DNA of 64,000 nucleotides from Venturia oleaginea (taxonomy: Eukaryota; Ascomycota; Dothideomycetes; Venturiales; Venturiaceae): NCBI GenBank assembly GCA_013176395.1, contig JABMLP010000014.1, forward strand, positions 1,488,001-1,552,000, given 5' to 3'. The notes under the pieces were generated by a model, which saw only the letters and a program-made list of their open reading frames with translations, did not search any database and was not told the origin of the DNA. This document shows, piece by piece, positions 23,251 to 33,600 of this stretch. Made by a program: the position numbers and the translations under genes. The first letter of the stretch is position 1; each line of letters opens with the position of its first letter.

Positions 23251-25009
23251 CTACTCAACAATACTATGCCAACTCAACTCCCTCCCGGTAACTCTGATAG
23301 GCACACCCTTCCCATCGATCCCCTTCGGCGAGATATCTCCCACTAAATTCGTAAACAAAGTCGTGGTTGACAAAGCGATGTCAAGTTCAGAAGCGGTAGC
23401 TTTGTTGAGATAGCAGTAGTCACCCGCCTGTGTTGCGGAGGGGCCAACTTTCGGATCCGTGACACCGAGGATGAAAAGAGCCAGGCGATCTCCGGCTGTA
23501 ACTGAGACGTTTGGTTGGATTGTTACTAGGCCGGCACCGACTGGGACTTCATCCCAAGAGAGAGATATGTTATAGAGGTTTTGAAAACGTACGGCTCGGT
23601 GGACGTTAGCAATGTTGAAATGGACAAAGGATTGAAACGATTATTGTCAGGGAGGTAGTTAAGACTTACAAGGCCTCAAGAAATCGCTATTGGCTTTGAA
23701 GGTATAAATGCCAAGTGAAATAGACGTTGTTGTGTTTTGAGCGCCGAGATTAACTCCGAATTCTTCTAATACTCCGGTCTTCGAATTCTGCCATGTCTGG
23801 TAGAAAGCATTTCTCGAAAGATCGCAGCTGAAGGTGTAGTTCTGGTTTGGATCACTTCGACCAGTGAATCTCGCACTCTTCCCACTGCTCCCGGCCCCGG
23901 TGCCTCTTTGTATCGAAAAGGTGAAGACAGCATTTGGATTGCAGTTCAAGTTTTTCAAACTGCCGTCATCATTGAAGTAAAGAGGTTGCAAGTTTTTCCC
24001 ATGATGCTTCAATGTCCCGTCGCCGTTCCAAAGATCTGCGCTGGCAACGTAGTTTTTTTCCCCCGCGCTATTAGTCGTAACCAGAACACCAGCTGCCTGA
24101 CCGCCACAGGTGTCGCCACTGATGATCTGACGAGTCCAGATATTGCTGCGAATGTCCTTTGTTCGGTATGCCACCATGACACCGTCGTTGCAATTGCCGC
24201 AAGACAAAGATCCAGTCCAGTACACCAAACCATTACGCTCCCAAAGATCGGCCGCCTCGGTAGTTCGATCGACAAAATCGTTAGCAGCGGAGGTGATGCG
24301 CCACGTCGGACCTGTGACGTTTGTGTAGTCCGAGGTCAGTTCCTGCAGGACCTGAGATTGCTCGAAAGGAGGCCATATCGTTCCAGCAGCGCTGAAATTG
24401 AATGCACTGTATGAAATATAGGCGGATCCGCTGACATTTCTGACAGTGAAATCGCCTCCGAATGGAACTGGCACTGGCACTCGTCCTTTGGCAGTCCAGG
24501 GTCCTAGAGGCTTGGGCGATGTGAATATCGCAAAAGCCCCACCCGTGTTGGCCCATAAGATATACAGTTGCGTAGCAGGATTGAATATGATATGCGGTCG
24601 GCCCAGGTCAAATCCGTTTGGGCCGCGATAATCAACGAATTCCGGATCATCCAGATCTGCGAAAATACCTTCGTCGTTCCAATTCATCAGGTCGTCGCTG
24701 GCATAAGATCGAAGACCACATTTCCCACGCGTGATATTGGTTCCAGAGCAGTGGGCATAAGTCGACGCAGCTCCTATCCAACGATATGTTCCATTCAACG
24801 AGAAAACCGGTCCGAATGCTATGTCCAGGGGCCCGCTTCCATTGGAGTCGAACTGTATTCGATGTAAGTATTGGGGGAGAAGAAGCTGGCCGGAATGATG
24901 ATACCTTGACAGGTGTCTTGTTACTAAGAGTTACTTGAACATCCACAGCGCCTGTGTGTGCTGCAAAGAAGGAAGCAGCAGCTGCAAGAGATGCGACTAT
25001 CGATTTCAT
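23251..25009 (-). CDS. Secreted GH43-like five-bladed beta-propeller hydrolase
   Basis: Three exons, 25009-24905, 24852-23670 and 23594-23251, give 543 residues. The first exon encodes a signal peptide (MKSIVASLAAAASFFAAHTGA). The second carries the propeller: NGTYRWIGAAS, CGLRSYASDDLMNWNDEG, GRPHIIFNPATQLYILWANT, GPWTAKGRVP, YISYSAF and a Cys-rich loop (SCGNCNDG) near residue 250. This layout fits glycoside hydrolase family 43 proteins acting on plant or fungal wall polysaccharides, possibly subfamily 24. The last exon encodes a beta-rich C-terminal domain that would be missed if the 75-bp second intron is ignored. Many N-x-S/T sites support secretion. Substrate and catalytic residues cannot be assigned confidently by eye. 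An in-frame ATG 14 codons upstream is a weaker start because it spoils the signal peptide. Confidence 0.82.
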
Positions 25010-25479
25010 GATGATGGACGTGGAAACGAGGCAAACGGCACACCGACTCATGTAGCTAAAGATGAAGCTGAAAATATAGCACTGTGAGCGGCATAACGCT
25101 GATGCGTCTCGTAGTTAAGCATCGGCGCAGCCATCGGCAAGCTATGGGGGTTATATTTTTAGCAGATCAACTGACATGGTAGAGTGTCCTACTCATGGCA
25201 ATTCTTCTGTAAAGCTGATCCGCAAGGCTGTTCGGCGCCCGGGAATGGTCGGGAATTCCGAAGAGAGTGGGGAGTGTTCCACATAGCAATATTACCCCAG
25301 GGATGTTATGAGGCTCTACTCCGGAGTAAGCCAAGGGGAAAAAGTGGTTGCACTGGCTGGGTGTCGTTGGAGGCAAGTGGCGTGGCAGTCGGATCGGGTT
25401 GATATTTTAAGTCGATGTCCCGTGATCATATCCTCTTCGAGATCAATGCATCATTCAACTGCACAATCCATCTCCAAAC
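25010..25479. promoter_or_regulatory. Divergent intergenic region
   Basis: It lies between the start codons of the GH43-like gene (minus) and the F-box-like gene (plus) and must hold both promoters. No gene or named site was recognised. Confidence 0.4.
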
Positions 25480-27282
25480 ATGTCCGCCCAGTCCTTGTCA
25501 TCTCTCAATATATCACCCTCGTCTCCAATCCTGACGAATCTGCTCGATCTCTCGAATGAGCTGCTTATCAACATCATTCGCCACATCTCGTTTGATATTG
25601 AACTCACTCAAGGGCAACGACCTTACGGCCATCGGCCTTTATTTGTCTTCTCCCTCACATGCAAGCGCCTGTATCAGATCTCGGAACCAGTTTTGTATCA
25701 TCGCTTTGTGGAAGAATTTCTAGGCAATCCGAATGCGCTGCAGCTATTTCTGAAACGTATCGTTTTACGTCCCCATCTTGCGAACATCCTTCGCATCTAT
25801 CAGGGAAACGCAAGGGACAGCCAGCACCATGATAGACATCTCAACATTGAAAGTTTGAGAGAAGAGCCAATCTGGTCGAAAATAACAGAAAGGGTGACAG
25901 AAATTAGCGAGGATGCAAATGAGGCCAAAGAGTGGATGGGATCGATTGAGGAGGGCAATTGGGAGGCCATCACAGCGCTGACTCTGAGTCTTGTCCCGAA
26001 CATTCATGAATTGAGGTTTCAAGGTTGGAGCTGCGAGCCTGAAGAAGTATACCCCATCTTACTGCGCTTTTTGCGTGGAGCCCAACATCTCCAGCTTGGC
26101 CGAGTATTGGACAATGGCCTTTCATTACGGTCCCTGAGAAAAGTGACTGTGGAGTTCTGGGATACGGAGGGAGGCATGCCCTTGTGCCTGCTCCTTCCAT
26201 TCCTCTCAATCCCATCCATCGAAACACTTTGGGCGACGATGGTTAGCGATTGTGACTCGTGGGATTCGTCACTTCAATTCTCCAAAATCAAAGACCTGTC
26301 CTTGAAACCTGCCAATGTAGAATCCGACCTCTTCCGACAATTTTTACTCTCGTTTCCCAAACTCGAGAAGCTGTATTACCGAAGCGGTTTCGGAGAGTCA
26401 GCACTGGAGCCACCTCGATTTCGAGCCGCATTGGAGCATCTGAAACCGTCGTTAACAACATTATCCGTGTTTGACGAAGCAGATTTTGGGATGAGCGCAC
26501 TCGAAAGTTTTCCCATCGGCTCTTTCGCTGGTTTCCAAAGACTTCACACTTTAAGATTGGATTCTTCCATGATGACTGGGAAATCTGGCGAAGAAACTGT
26601 AATCGACGGTTTCAGTTCGGTACAAAGCATGGTAAATTCATTACCAAAGAGCCTTTGTCTACTTCAGCTGATACATTGCGAATACAACCTGAACATCGCC
26701 TCCGAAATCGTACACCTAATCGCTTGGAAAGCTACCGTGTTGCCAAACCTCAAATCATTGGACATCGGGTGGGAGCGAATTGTGTATCCGGACAAGCCTT
26801 CACCTCCCGAGCCTTTCAAATATTCCCCGTTTGAAAAAGCAGCCGCCATACAATTGCTCCAGGATATGGAGGCAGTGGGAGTCGAGATGATCATGCCCGC
26901 CAAGCCGCCAGAGGCGAAATTCGTTTGCTACATGAAAGAGCATGAACGTGCTGTGGAGGGTACGAGCGGCTTCTTTGGGAAAATACGGGTATCCCATCCT
27001 GTGTACTATCCTTACGATGACTACGAGAAGTTATGTGAGGAACATGGCTGCGATCCAGCGACGGGAAGAGCGCCAGGCATGTTTTTTTTAGCTAAATCAC
27101 GACAACCACTCACTTTTACTCCTTTCAGCGTGCGAACGTGGCTTCTTCAGCATTATTCGGGCCGTGATCTAGGCATCATTGATGCTGTTTGGTTATGTTA
27201 CTGTGCGGAATCTAGCTTTCGTCCATTACCCTCACCCCAGAATATTCTTCGGCCTCGTTTGCACCACACCCTTCTCCATTAA
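25480..27282 (+). CDS. F-box-like protein with leucine-rich segments
   Basis: A single exon of 600 codons. The N-terminal LDLSNELLINIIRHIS followed by LFVFSLTCKRLYQISEPVLY reads as a fungal F-box domain, the adaptor that binds Skp1 in SCF ubiquitin ligases. The rest contains irregular Leu-rich stretches (LRSLRKVTVEFW, FSKIKDLSLKPANV, LEKLYYRSGF, LPNLKSLDIGWERI), as in fungal F-box/LRR proteins that choose substrates. The final part (from about residue 500) is less regular, with EEHGCDPATG and a hydrophobic tail, and may include an unrecognised intron. Target proteins are unknown. Confidence 0.8.
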   Translation: MSAQSLSSLNISPSSPILTNLLDLSNELLINIIRHISFDIELTQGQRPYGHRPLFVFSLTCKRLYQISEPVLYHRFVEEFLGNPNALQLFLKRIVLRPHLANILRIYQGNARDSQHHDRHLNIESLREEPIWSKITERVTEISEDANEAKEWMGSIEEGNWEAITALTLSLVPNIHELRFQGWSCEPEEVYPILLRFLRGAQHLQLGRVLDNGLSLRSLRKVTVEFWDTEGGMPLCLLLPFLSIPSIETLWATMVSDCDSWDSSLQFSKIKDLSLKPANVESDLFRQFLLSFPKLEKLYYRSGFGESALEPPRFRAALEHLKPSLTTLSVFDEADFGMSALESFPIGSFAGFQRLHTLRLDSSMMTGKSGEETVIDGFSSVQSMVNSLPKSLCLLQLIHCEYNLNIASEIVHLIAWKATVLPNLKSLDIGWERIVYPDKPSPPEPFKYSPFEKAAAIQLLQDMEAVGVEMIMPAKPPEAKFVCYMKEHERAVEGTSGFFGKIRVSHPVYYPYDDYEKLCEEHGCDPATGRAPGMFFLAKSRQPLTFTPFSVRTWLLQHYSGRDLGIIDAVWLCYCAESSFRPLPSPQNILRPRLHHTLLH

Positions 27283-27547
27283 AGGTCTCTTACTGAAGGA
27301 ATAAGCACATGTCTTTCCAAAAAAACCAAGTTAAGTCGAATCAAGCTGCCGCTCTCGATACCAATCATGACGCGATTTATATCAAATCGAGCCATTCTTG
27401 CTTAGAGATTGAGCCCCCTCGTAGTATGATTTCAATGAGTTGAAGCGGAATGGATTTGATAGTCTCACGCAGATCTGAGATCGAATTATTTCTGGAGTGA
27501 ATTTCTTGAATGGGCTTGGCTTATTTGTTGGCGCCTGTGCATCTCTT

Positions 27548-28882
27548 TGATTGATTGATTGATTGTTTCCTACTCGGTTGCAGCCGCTTAATCACGCAGC
27601 TATGTCCGGTCAGGAGGACTTCACCAGACAGCCGACACGTGATAAATCATAAAATCTACCACGCCCTACTTCGCCTCGTTCACTAAAACAAGACCAGCTG
27701 TCCCTTCCGTCCTCCCTCTTTTCCCTAAACCAGTATTTCCAAATGCCCACTGGCTCTTGTCGATACTGGTTATTCTGCTAGTATGTCCGTGCTATATAGA
27801 TCCCAAGAGGCAATACCTCGTGTTTCGCTAACCTTTTACCTACAGTCTCCCTCCAGTACTCAGCTTCGTCTGTCTGTTTTGCCTTATCCCTCAAGGCTTG
27901 TCTGTTCCCGAAATGTGTTTCCGCTTGTGATTGTTGCCTTGCACCAGATTCCTATGCGGCAGTGTACTTGGTTGTGTGATGCTGGAGACAATAGTAACCA
28001 TCGTAGTCGTGATTTCGCTGCTTGAGTGTGATACTCCGGGTATGCCCGTAGACGAGGCTATCTGGTGGCTGCCGTATTGTATGGCACCGATCGTGCTATA
28101 GACCTGCCGTCTTATAGTCGAAGCCTACCTGCTGCTAGTCGCTCTCCCTACTTGCTATATCGCGCTCCTACTCTTGCCAATGCCATAACTGGGACGCAAC
28201 AGTCTGGGGAGAGGCTCAAGGCTACGTCTGCTGGCTTGTAGGGAGGGGATTTGACGCCAATAAGCTCCTTCTATACGTCCTTACTGTGTCGCGCACCTAC
28301 TCTTGCCAATGCCATAACTGGGACGCAACAGTTTGGGGAGAGGCTCAAGGCTCTGGACATCAGCTTGCAGCAGGACGGTTTGCGGAGACGATAGTAGATG
28401 AGGTTCTCTAGCAGCTGCCGTATCGTGTCGCACCGATTGTATTGTAGACCTGTCGTCTTATAGTCGGAGCCTATCTGCTGCTAGTCGCTCTCCCTGCTTG
28501 CTACATCGCGCTCCTACTCTTGCCAATGCCATAACTGGGACGCAACAGTCTGGGGAGAGGCTCAAGGCTACGTCTGCTAGCTTACAGGGAGGGGATTTGC
28601 CGCCAATAGGCTCCTTCTATGCGTTCTTACTACTTACTGTGTCGCGCACCTACTCTTGCCAATGCCATAACTGGGAGGCAACAGTTTGGGAAGAGGCTCA
28701 AGGCTCTGGGCAACAGCTTGTAGCACGACGGTTTGCCAAGACGTTGGGAGAGGTTGTCTAGTCGTTGCAGTGGTGTGTGGTGCCGATTGTTGCACACCGG
28801 GCGTCTGGTGTTTGAGTTGTGTTGAAGGTATTGCCGTTCTAGCGGTGACTCGTCGACTCGGGGCGTTGCAGTGTCATCTGGG
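27548..28882 (-). repeat. Retroposon-like dispersed repeat, copy 1 (5'-truncated, with internal tandem duplication)
   Basis: This segment is a direct repeat of 45838-46825. It begins on the plus strand with (TTGA)n, i.e. a (TCAA)n tail at the 3' end of the minus strand, a pattern known for fungal LINE-type retroposons. Compared with copy 2 it stops about 265 bp early at the minus-strand 5' end, where it abuts the truncated Fot-type element, as 5' truncation would. An internal block of 345 bp is present twice in tandem (28069-28413 and from 28414) but once in copy 2, which accounts for the length difference. Open frames inside are short and not recognisable. Confidence 0.7.
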
Positions 28883-28884
28883 TT

Positions 28885-29342
28885 AGGCAGAGTACGGTAT
28901 CATAGACGAGGATACCTACAATTTTGATGAATCTGGCTTCTTAATAGGCAAGATATCGTCTCAGCTAGTCGTTACAGGCCCAGGATCCTCTGCAAGTTCT
29001 ATTGATGAGCAGCTCAGGCAGTTGAGTAAAGGCGCGCAGCAGATAGCACATGAAATGGTGTTGATGCGCGAAGAAACAGCGCGCCTTCGAGACGCAATTG
29101 AGGCGGTTACAAAGCGTAAGAGTCGCAAAAGGAGATATATACGGACTGAGCAGACCTTGACAGCTGGTGAAGTAACTGACTTAGTTACTATTAGGGAGGG
29201 TGGTAATCGTAACAACGGTGAGAAGCCTGCGAAGAGGGTACGTGGAGAGAGGTACTGCGGCCGTTGCGGCGAGACTGGGCATAACTCCCGCACTTGTGAG
29301 GTAGAGATAGAGAATATAGATGATAGCGAAGCTTCTAAATAA
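28885..29342 (+). pseudogene. Transposase remnant (DDE_1, Fot/pogo type)
   Basis: The frame reads IIDEDTYNFDESGF, the first Asp block of the DDE_1 catalytic domain, through GKISSQLVVTG, then jumps directly to the C-terminal part (SASSIDEQLRQLSKGAQQ). The jump removes the second and third catalytic Asp. The C-terminus keeps a Leu/charged helix, a basic KRKSRKRR stretch and a zinc knuckle CGRCGETGHNSRTC. The same junction occurs in the copy at 55704-56618, so the deletion predates the separation of the two copies. Confidence 0.8.
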
Positions 29343-29353
29343 TATTACCCTAT

Positions 29354-29584
29354 TGTTACGCTGAACGAGCAAAACAGAGTTATTCGGAAGTAGATTCAAC
29401 ACGACCTTAACGATAGGAGCCGATGAACAGAACGAGTGTCACCCTGTGACTTGACTGTATTGACTGCAGAGGTTAAGTACACCGTTGCATCTGCATGCAT
29501 ATATATGCATGTCAATGCATTCCTTGGCATCTATCACGTGCACTATGCCTGAGGTATCAAGGACTGGCATGCCACTGTTCAACA
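29354..29584. repeat. Solo LTR, 231 bp, flanked by CCTAT duplication
   Basis: The segment begins TGTTACGCTGAACG and ends CACTGTTCAACA, so it has TG...CA ends with TGTT/AACA inversion. It is flanked on both sides by CCTAT (29349-29353 and 29585-29589). Removing it together with one CCTAT restores the sequence seen in the related transposon copy at 55680-55704. A second 231-bp copy exists at 45695-47194, split by another insertion. No internal region or second LTR is present here. Confidence 0.85.
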
Positions 29585-29717
29585 CCTATTCTATTTAATA
29601 CTATAAATTGTTGTAGGGTTGCTTAGTACTTTTACGAAGGCGGTTTACGTTTGTGAGATGGTCTACTTGCTCGGGTGGCCCACTCGCTTGGTTGGCCCAC
29701 TCGCTTGTGAAGTACGT

Positions 29718-30031
29718 TAATCTAATATCTATCTATCTTAGTCTCTATACTTGGTCTCTTGTTATGTTGTCTTCATACTATATCTTTACGTCACGGGGCG
29801 GGTTCGGGTATAGGAGGAAGGAGCAGTAGCAGGAACAGGTATCATTCAACAGGCTATATACGAACTGGCAGGCAAACCAACAGGCAGTTTTAACGACAGG
29901 ACGTAGCTCAAAGAGCTACGCATTGGTTGAAGCCACGCAGGTTTTTAAACCCTTTCCTCGGCAGAACTACGGTTCTGCCTTGATCACGTACCGTGGGGCC
30001 ACCCCAACGGCGGGAGAGACTTGTCCGCGGT
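29718..30031. other. Repeat-like region between mobile elements
   Basis: About 300 bp with no gene, containing low-complexity words (ATCTATCTATCTT at 29727, repeated CAGGCA at 29864). It is probably repetitive DNA of unknown type, since it lies between a transposon end and an LTR. Confidence 0.35.
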
Positions 30032-30325
30032 TGTAAGGGGTCAACCTTCAGAGGTATTTCGCAAGTGAGAGAAGACAGCTTATATTTCAAGTATCTAAGT
30101 GCAAAGGAGAAAGTGTAGGTATAGGAAGGACAACTTGTATATATAATCTTCTAAGTAGGAAAAGGACATGCTGTCCTGAGAAGAGAATAGAAAGGAGTAG
30201 AAGCACATGTGAAACAGTCCCTAAATAATCCCTGCTAAGCGCACATGAGAAACTATCAGGAACCTACCAGGAATTGCTAAGAATCCACCTAGGATAAAAT
30301 GGATATAGGATACCATCCCGTGACA
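30032..30325. repeat. Older solo LTR related to the chromovirus LTR
   Basis: It starts TGTAAGGGGTCAACC and ends CATCCCGTGACA and resembles the 311-bp LTRs next to it, for example TTTCGCAAGTGAGAGAAGAC occurs in both, but it is clearly diverged. Its 5-bp duplication is GCGGT: 30027-30031 on the left. On the right the first three bases are at 30326-30328 and the last two at 36475-36476, because the complete retrotransposon inserted inside this flank. Confidence 0.8.
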
Positions 30326-30328
30326 GCG

Positions 30329-30639
30329 TGTAAGAGTTCAACCCTCAAAGGTGTTTCGCAAGTGAGAGAAGACTGCTTGTATTTCAAAGTATCTAAGTAC
30401 AGAGAAGAAAGTGTAAATACAGGAAGGATAGCTCGTATAAATAATCCTCCTCTTACAATAGATCCTTCTAGAAAGTATCTTTAAATGGAAACGTGACAGC
30501 TTGCGAAATAGAACATGGCAGCTTGCGAAATAGAACATGACAGCTTGCAAAATAGAACATGACAGCTTGCAGAATAACAAGAGAACAATTGGAAATCCAG
30601 TCATGGATAAGCTAGAGAGAAGGATTCCATCCCTTAACA
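30329..30639 (-). repeat. 3' LTR of the chromovirus
   Basis: On the plus strand it runs TGTAAGAG to CCCTTAACA. It contains four near-identical copies of a 21-22-bp unit (GACAGCTTGC-AAATAGAACAT) at about 30494-30570, which are tandem repeats in U3. It appears identical to the copy at 36159-36469. Confidence 0.93.
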
Positions 30640-30662
30640 TTATCCCCTCCCCCCCTCTCTTG
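30640..30662 (-). other. Polypurine tract
   Basis: Read on the minus strand, the bases just before the 3' LTR are AGAGAGGGGGGGAGGGGATA, the expected plus-strand primer of reverse transcription. The pol stop codon TAA lies at its end, so the tract is also translated as the last residues of pol. Confidence 0.8.
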
Positions 30663-33600
30663 TAGATCGATGTGAGCGTAGTCTCTGAGGGCGTAGTATA
30701 GGTCCGTCGTTTTCAAGAACGTTGCCGTAGGCACTTTCAAAAGCGTCCAGAGCTGTAGTTTGTTGGAGTTCGCTAAGGGGTTCCCACGTAGGATCAACGT
30801 AGCCTACCCACTTAACTAAGACTTCTCGTGTTTGTTGTCGACCTCGCCGGCGCCATCTTGCGGCTAGAATAGCCTCGATACCGTATTCCTCGTCTCCTTG
30901 TTCAGTTACTATAGGAGGCGGCTGTGTATTATCTTGTATTTGTGAAGGTAGGGGATCTGTGCCAGCTCTCCTAAGTAAAGACGTATGAAATCGGTTGTGG
31001 ATTCCTCTGGGTGTATCAAGCTCGTAAGACATTGAGTTGATAACTCGTGTAACTGTATACTTCCCATGAATCCAGTCTAGTTTCTTACAAGGACGTAGGG
31101 TTTTTACGTTCTTTAGGTTGAGCCAGACTTTGTCTCCCACTTTAAAAGAGTCAGCCGGAGCACGATCTCTATTAGAGTAGTATTCTTGCTGTTGCTGAGC
31201 TGATACCATTGACGTTTCTGCCCATTCTTGTGCGTCCTTCAATTTTGCTACAAGATCTTGTGCTTTTTCTTTTGGATTCTCAGGGGTTTTCTGGGGAGCT
31301 TCAACAGTTCCTATATGCTCAATGTTATAACCGTGGGTTAAGAAGAAAGGCGATAGGCCCGTAGCTTGGTTTGGTCTATTATCGAGGCATATTTGAGCAA
31401 TAGGCAGGAGCTCGACCCAGTCGTTCTGACTAAATGTACAGAACTTACGTAGATAGGCTTCAACTTCTTGATTTCTTCTTTCCGTAGATCCATCAGTCTC
31501 AGGGTGATACGCTGTAGAGAGTCTTCTCTCTATCTTAAGAAGGTGACAAACTTCTTTCCAGAAAGCATTAACAAATTGCGTGTCCCTATCTGAGACTAGA
31601 GATCTAGGAAGCCAGTGTAATCTTACGTAGTTCTGCATAAATAGTTTTGCAAATCCTTCAGCTCCAAACTGTTCTTTAGGCACTGGGAACAGGATAGTTC
31701 CTTTACCCAAGCGGTCAGTAATAACGCAGAGTCTTGTGCATCTTTGGCTCTCTGGTAATTCGACTATGAAGTCTACTGAAATATCTTGCCAGATACGGCT
31801 AGGGACAGGAAGAGGTTTAAGTAAACCTTTCTTTTTGTCTCGCCAGACTGAAGTTCTTCCGCAGACGTCACAATTGCGTATAAACTGACGTATATCTTGA
31901 GCAAATCCCGGCCAGTAGAACTGTCTGGAGAGAATAGCAATAGTAGCTTCTCGTCCAGGATGCCCTGATAGGACTGAATCGTGTATTTCTTGAATTACTC
32001 CTGTTAAGAGAGGCTCGTAGGAGGGCAACCAGATTCGGTCTCTATAGTAGAGCTGGTTGTTTTCGACTTTACAATCTCCTATAGAAGTAGGAACCTTTAG
32101 CTTAGATGGGAACTGCCTATCTTGCTTTAGAACGCTTTGGAAAATACGTCTGTAGTCTAGATCTCCTTCGAGTGCAGTTTCCCATCTATCCCTTAGATCA
32201 CCTGAGAGAAAGGGATTTTGTATAAAGGGGATAGGTTCTTTGTCTACTTCTTGAGCATTTTCTTGGGCAGCTTCTTCTCTTGCAGGAGTCTTATCCTCTA
32301 GAACGTTAATCCAAAGCTTTGGAGGTAATAACGTTCTAGTTCTTTCAACGATTCTTGGGTCTTGAATATCCTTTGGGAGATCTTGATCCCTTCGAGTTAA
32401 GGCGTCTGGAACTACAGATTCAGAGCCTGGGCGATAGCCTAGTTTGAAGTTAAACTTAGCTAGTATCTGCGCCCATCTCATTTGCCTTTCATTTAGTTCC
32501 CTTTTTACCATAAACTTCTCAAGGTTCTTGTGATCTGTGAGGATAATGAATGGCTTACTTAGGCTTAGTAGCTCGCTAGTCCAATGGACTAGAGCTTTGA
32601 CTATAGCCATAAGTTCTTTGTCGTGGATATCATAATTGCATTCGGCTGGCAAGTGCTTAGTAGAGAAGAAAGCACATGGTTTCCAGTTACCTAGCTCATC
32701 TTTTTGACTAAGTACTGCTCCGGAAGCCCAGCCTGAAGCATCAGGTTCTACTCGCGTAGGCTTATCTTCATCAAGTGCAGACAGGACAGGTTCTTTGCAA
32801 AACTCTGCCTTAAGTTTTTGAAAAGATTCTTCTTGCTCCTTTCCCCATAAAAATGGAGTATTCTTCTTTGTAAGGCGAACCAGAGGCTCCCTTATTGTTG
32901 AGTTATCTTTTACAAAGTCACGGTAGAAGTTTGTAAAGCCTAGGAAGCCACGTACTCCTCGTAGAGTAGTAGGACGTTCCCATTCTTTAATTGCTTTGAT
33001 CTTCTCCGGATCCATGTGTAGGCCCGTTTCAGTATCTATAACGAAGCCTAGATACTTGACTCGTTTGGTATTAAACTCGCACTTCCGAATATCAAGGTAT
33101 AACCCAGCGTTAAGGCAGCTTTGAAGTATCTTTTCAGTCTTTTCTTCATGGTCTTTAAGGTTCTTTGAAGAGTATATTACTATATCGTCTAGATAAGCTG
33201 AGCAGAACTCGTCTAGGTATCGTCGAAGGATATAGTTTATATACCGTTGAAAAGACGCAGGTGCACCGGTTAAGCCAAAGGGAGTAACTAGCCATTCAAA
33301 TAGACCATATCTAGTTCGAAAGGCAGTTTTGAACTCATCTCCCGTTGCGATTCGAATCTTGTGGAAGGCAGCATTTACATCAAGCTTACTAAGATACTTA
33401 GCACGAGCTAAGGTTAGTAAAGTCTCTTTTACTAACGGTAGCGGGTACCTATCCTTTCGAGTAATTGCGTTTAAGGCTCGGTAGTCTACGCAAAAGCGTA
33501 AGCCCCCTCCTGGTTTCTTCACAAAGAGAACTGGAGACGCAGCAACTGATTTACTCTCTCGGATAAAGCCTTTATCTAGTAGCTCTGTAAGAGTCCTTCG

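Larger units (their letters stand above)
28885..29717 (+). mobile_element. Truncated, internally deleted Fot/pogo-type DNA transposon
   Basis: The right terminal inverted repeat is intact and ends GAAGTACGT at 29717, followed by a TA. It contains three iterations of the AGCGAGTGGGCC-type motif (read on the minus strand). The left terminus and the DNA-binding part of the transposase are missing; the element starts abruptly at 28885 beside the retroposon copy. A 231-bp solo LTR sits inside at 29354-29584. It shares its sequence and its internal deletion with the element at 55527-56716. Confidence 0.8.

Noticed and set aside
30338..30640. Open frame of 100 codons repeated at 36168-36470
   Set aside because: It lies within the two LTRs and reflects their identity, not a gene.
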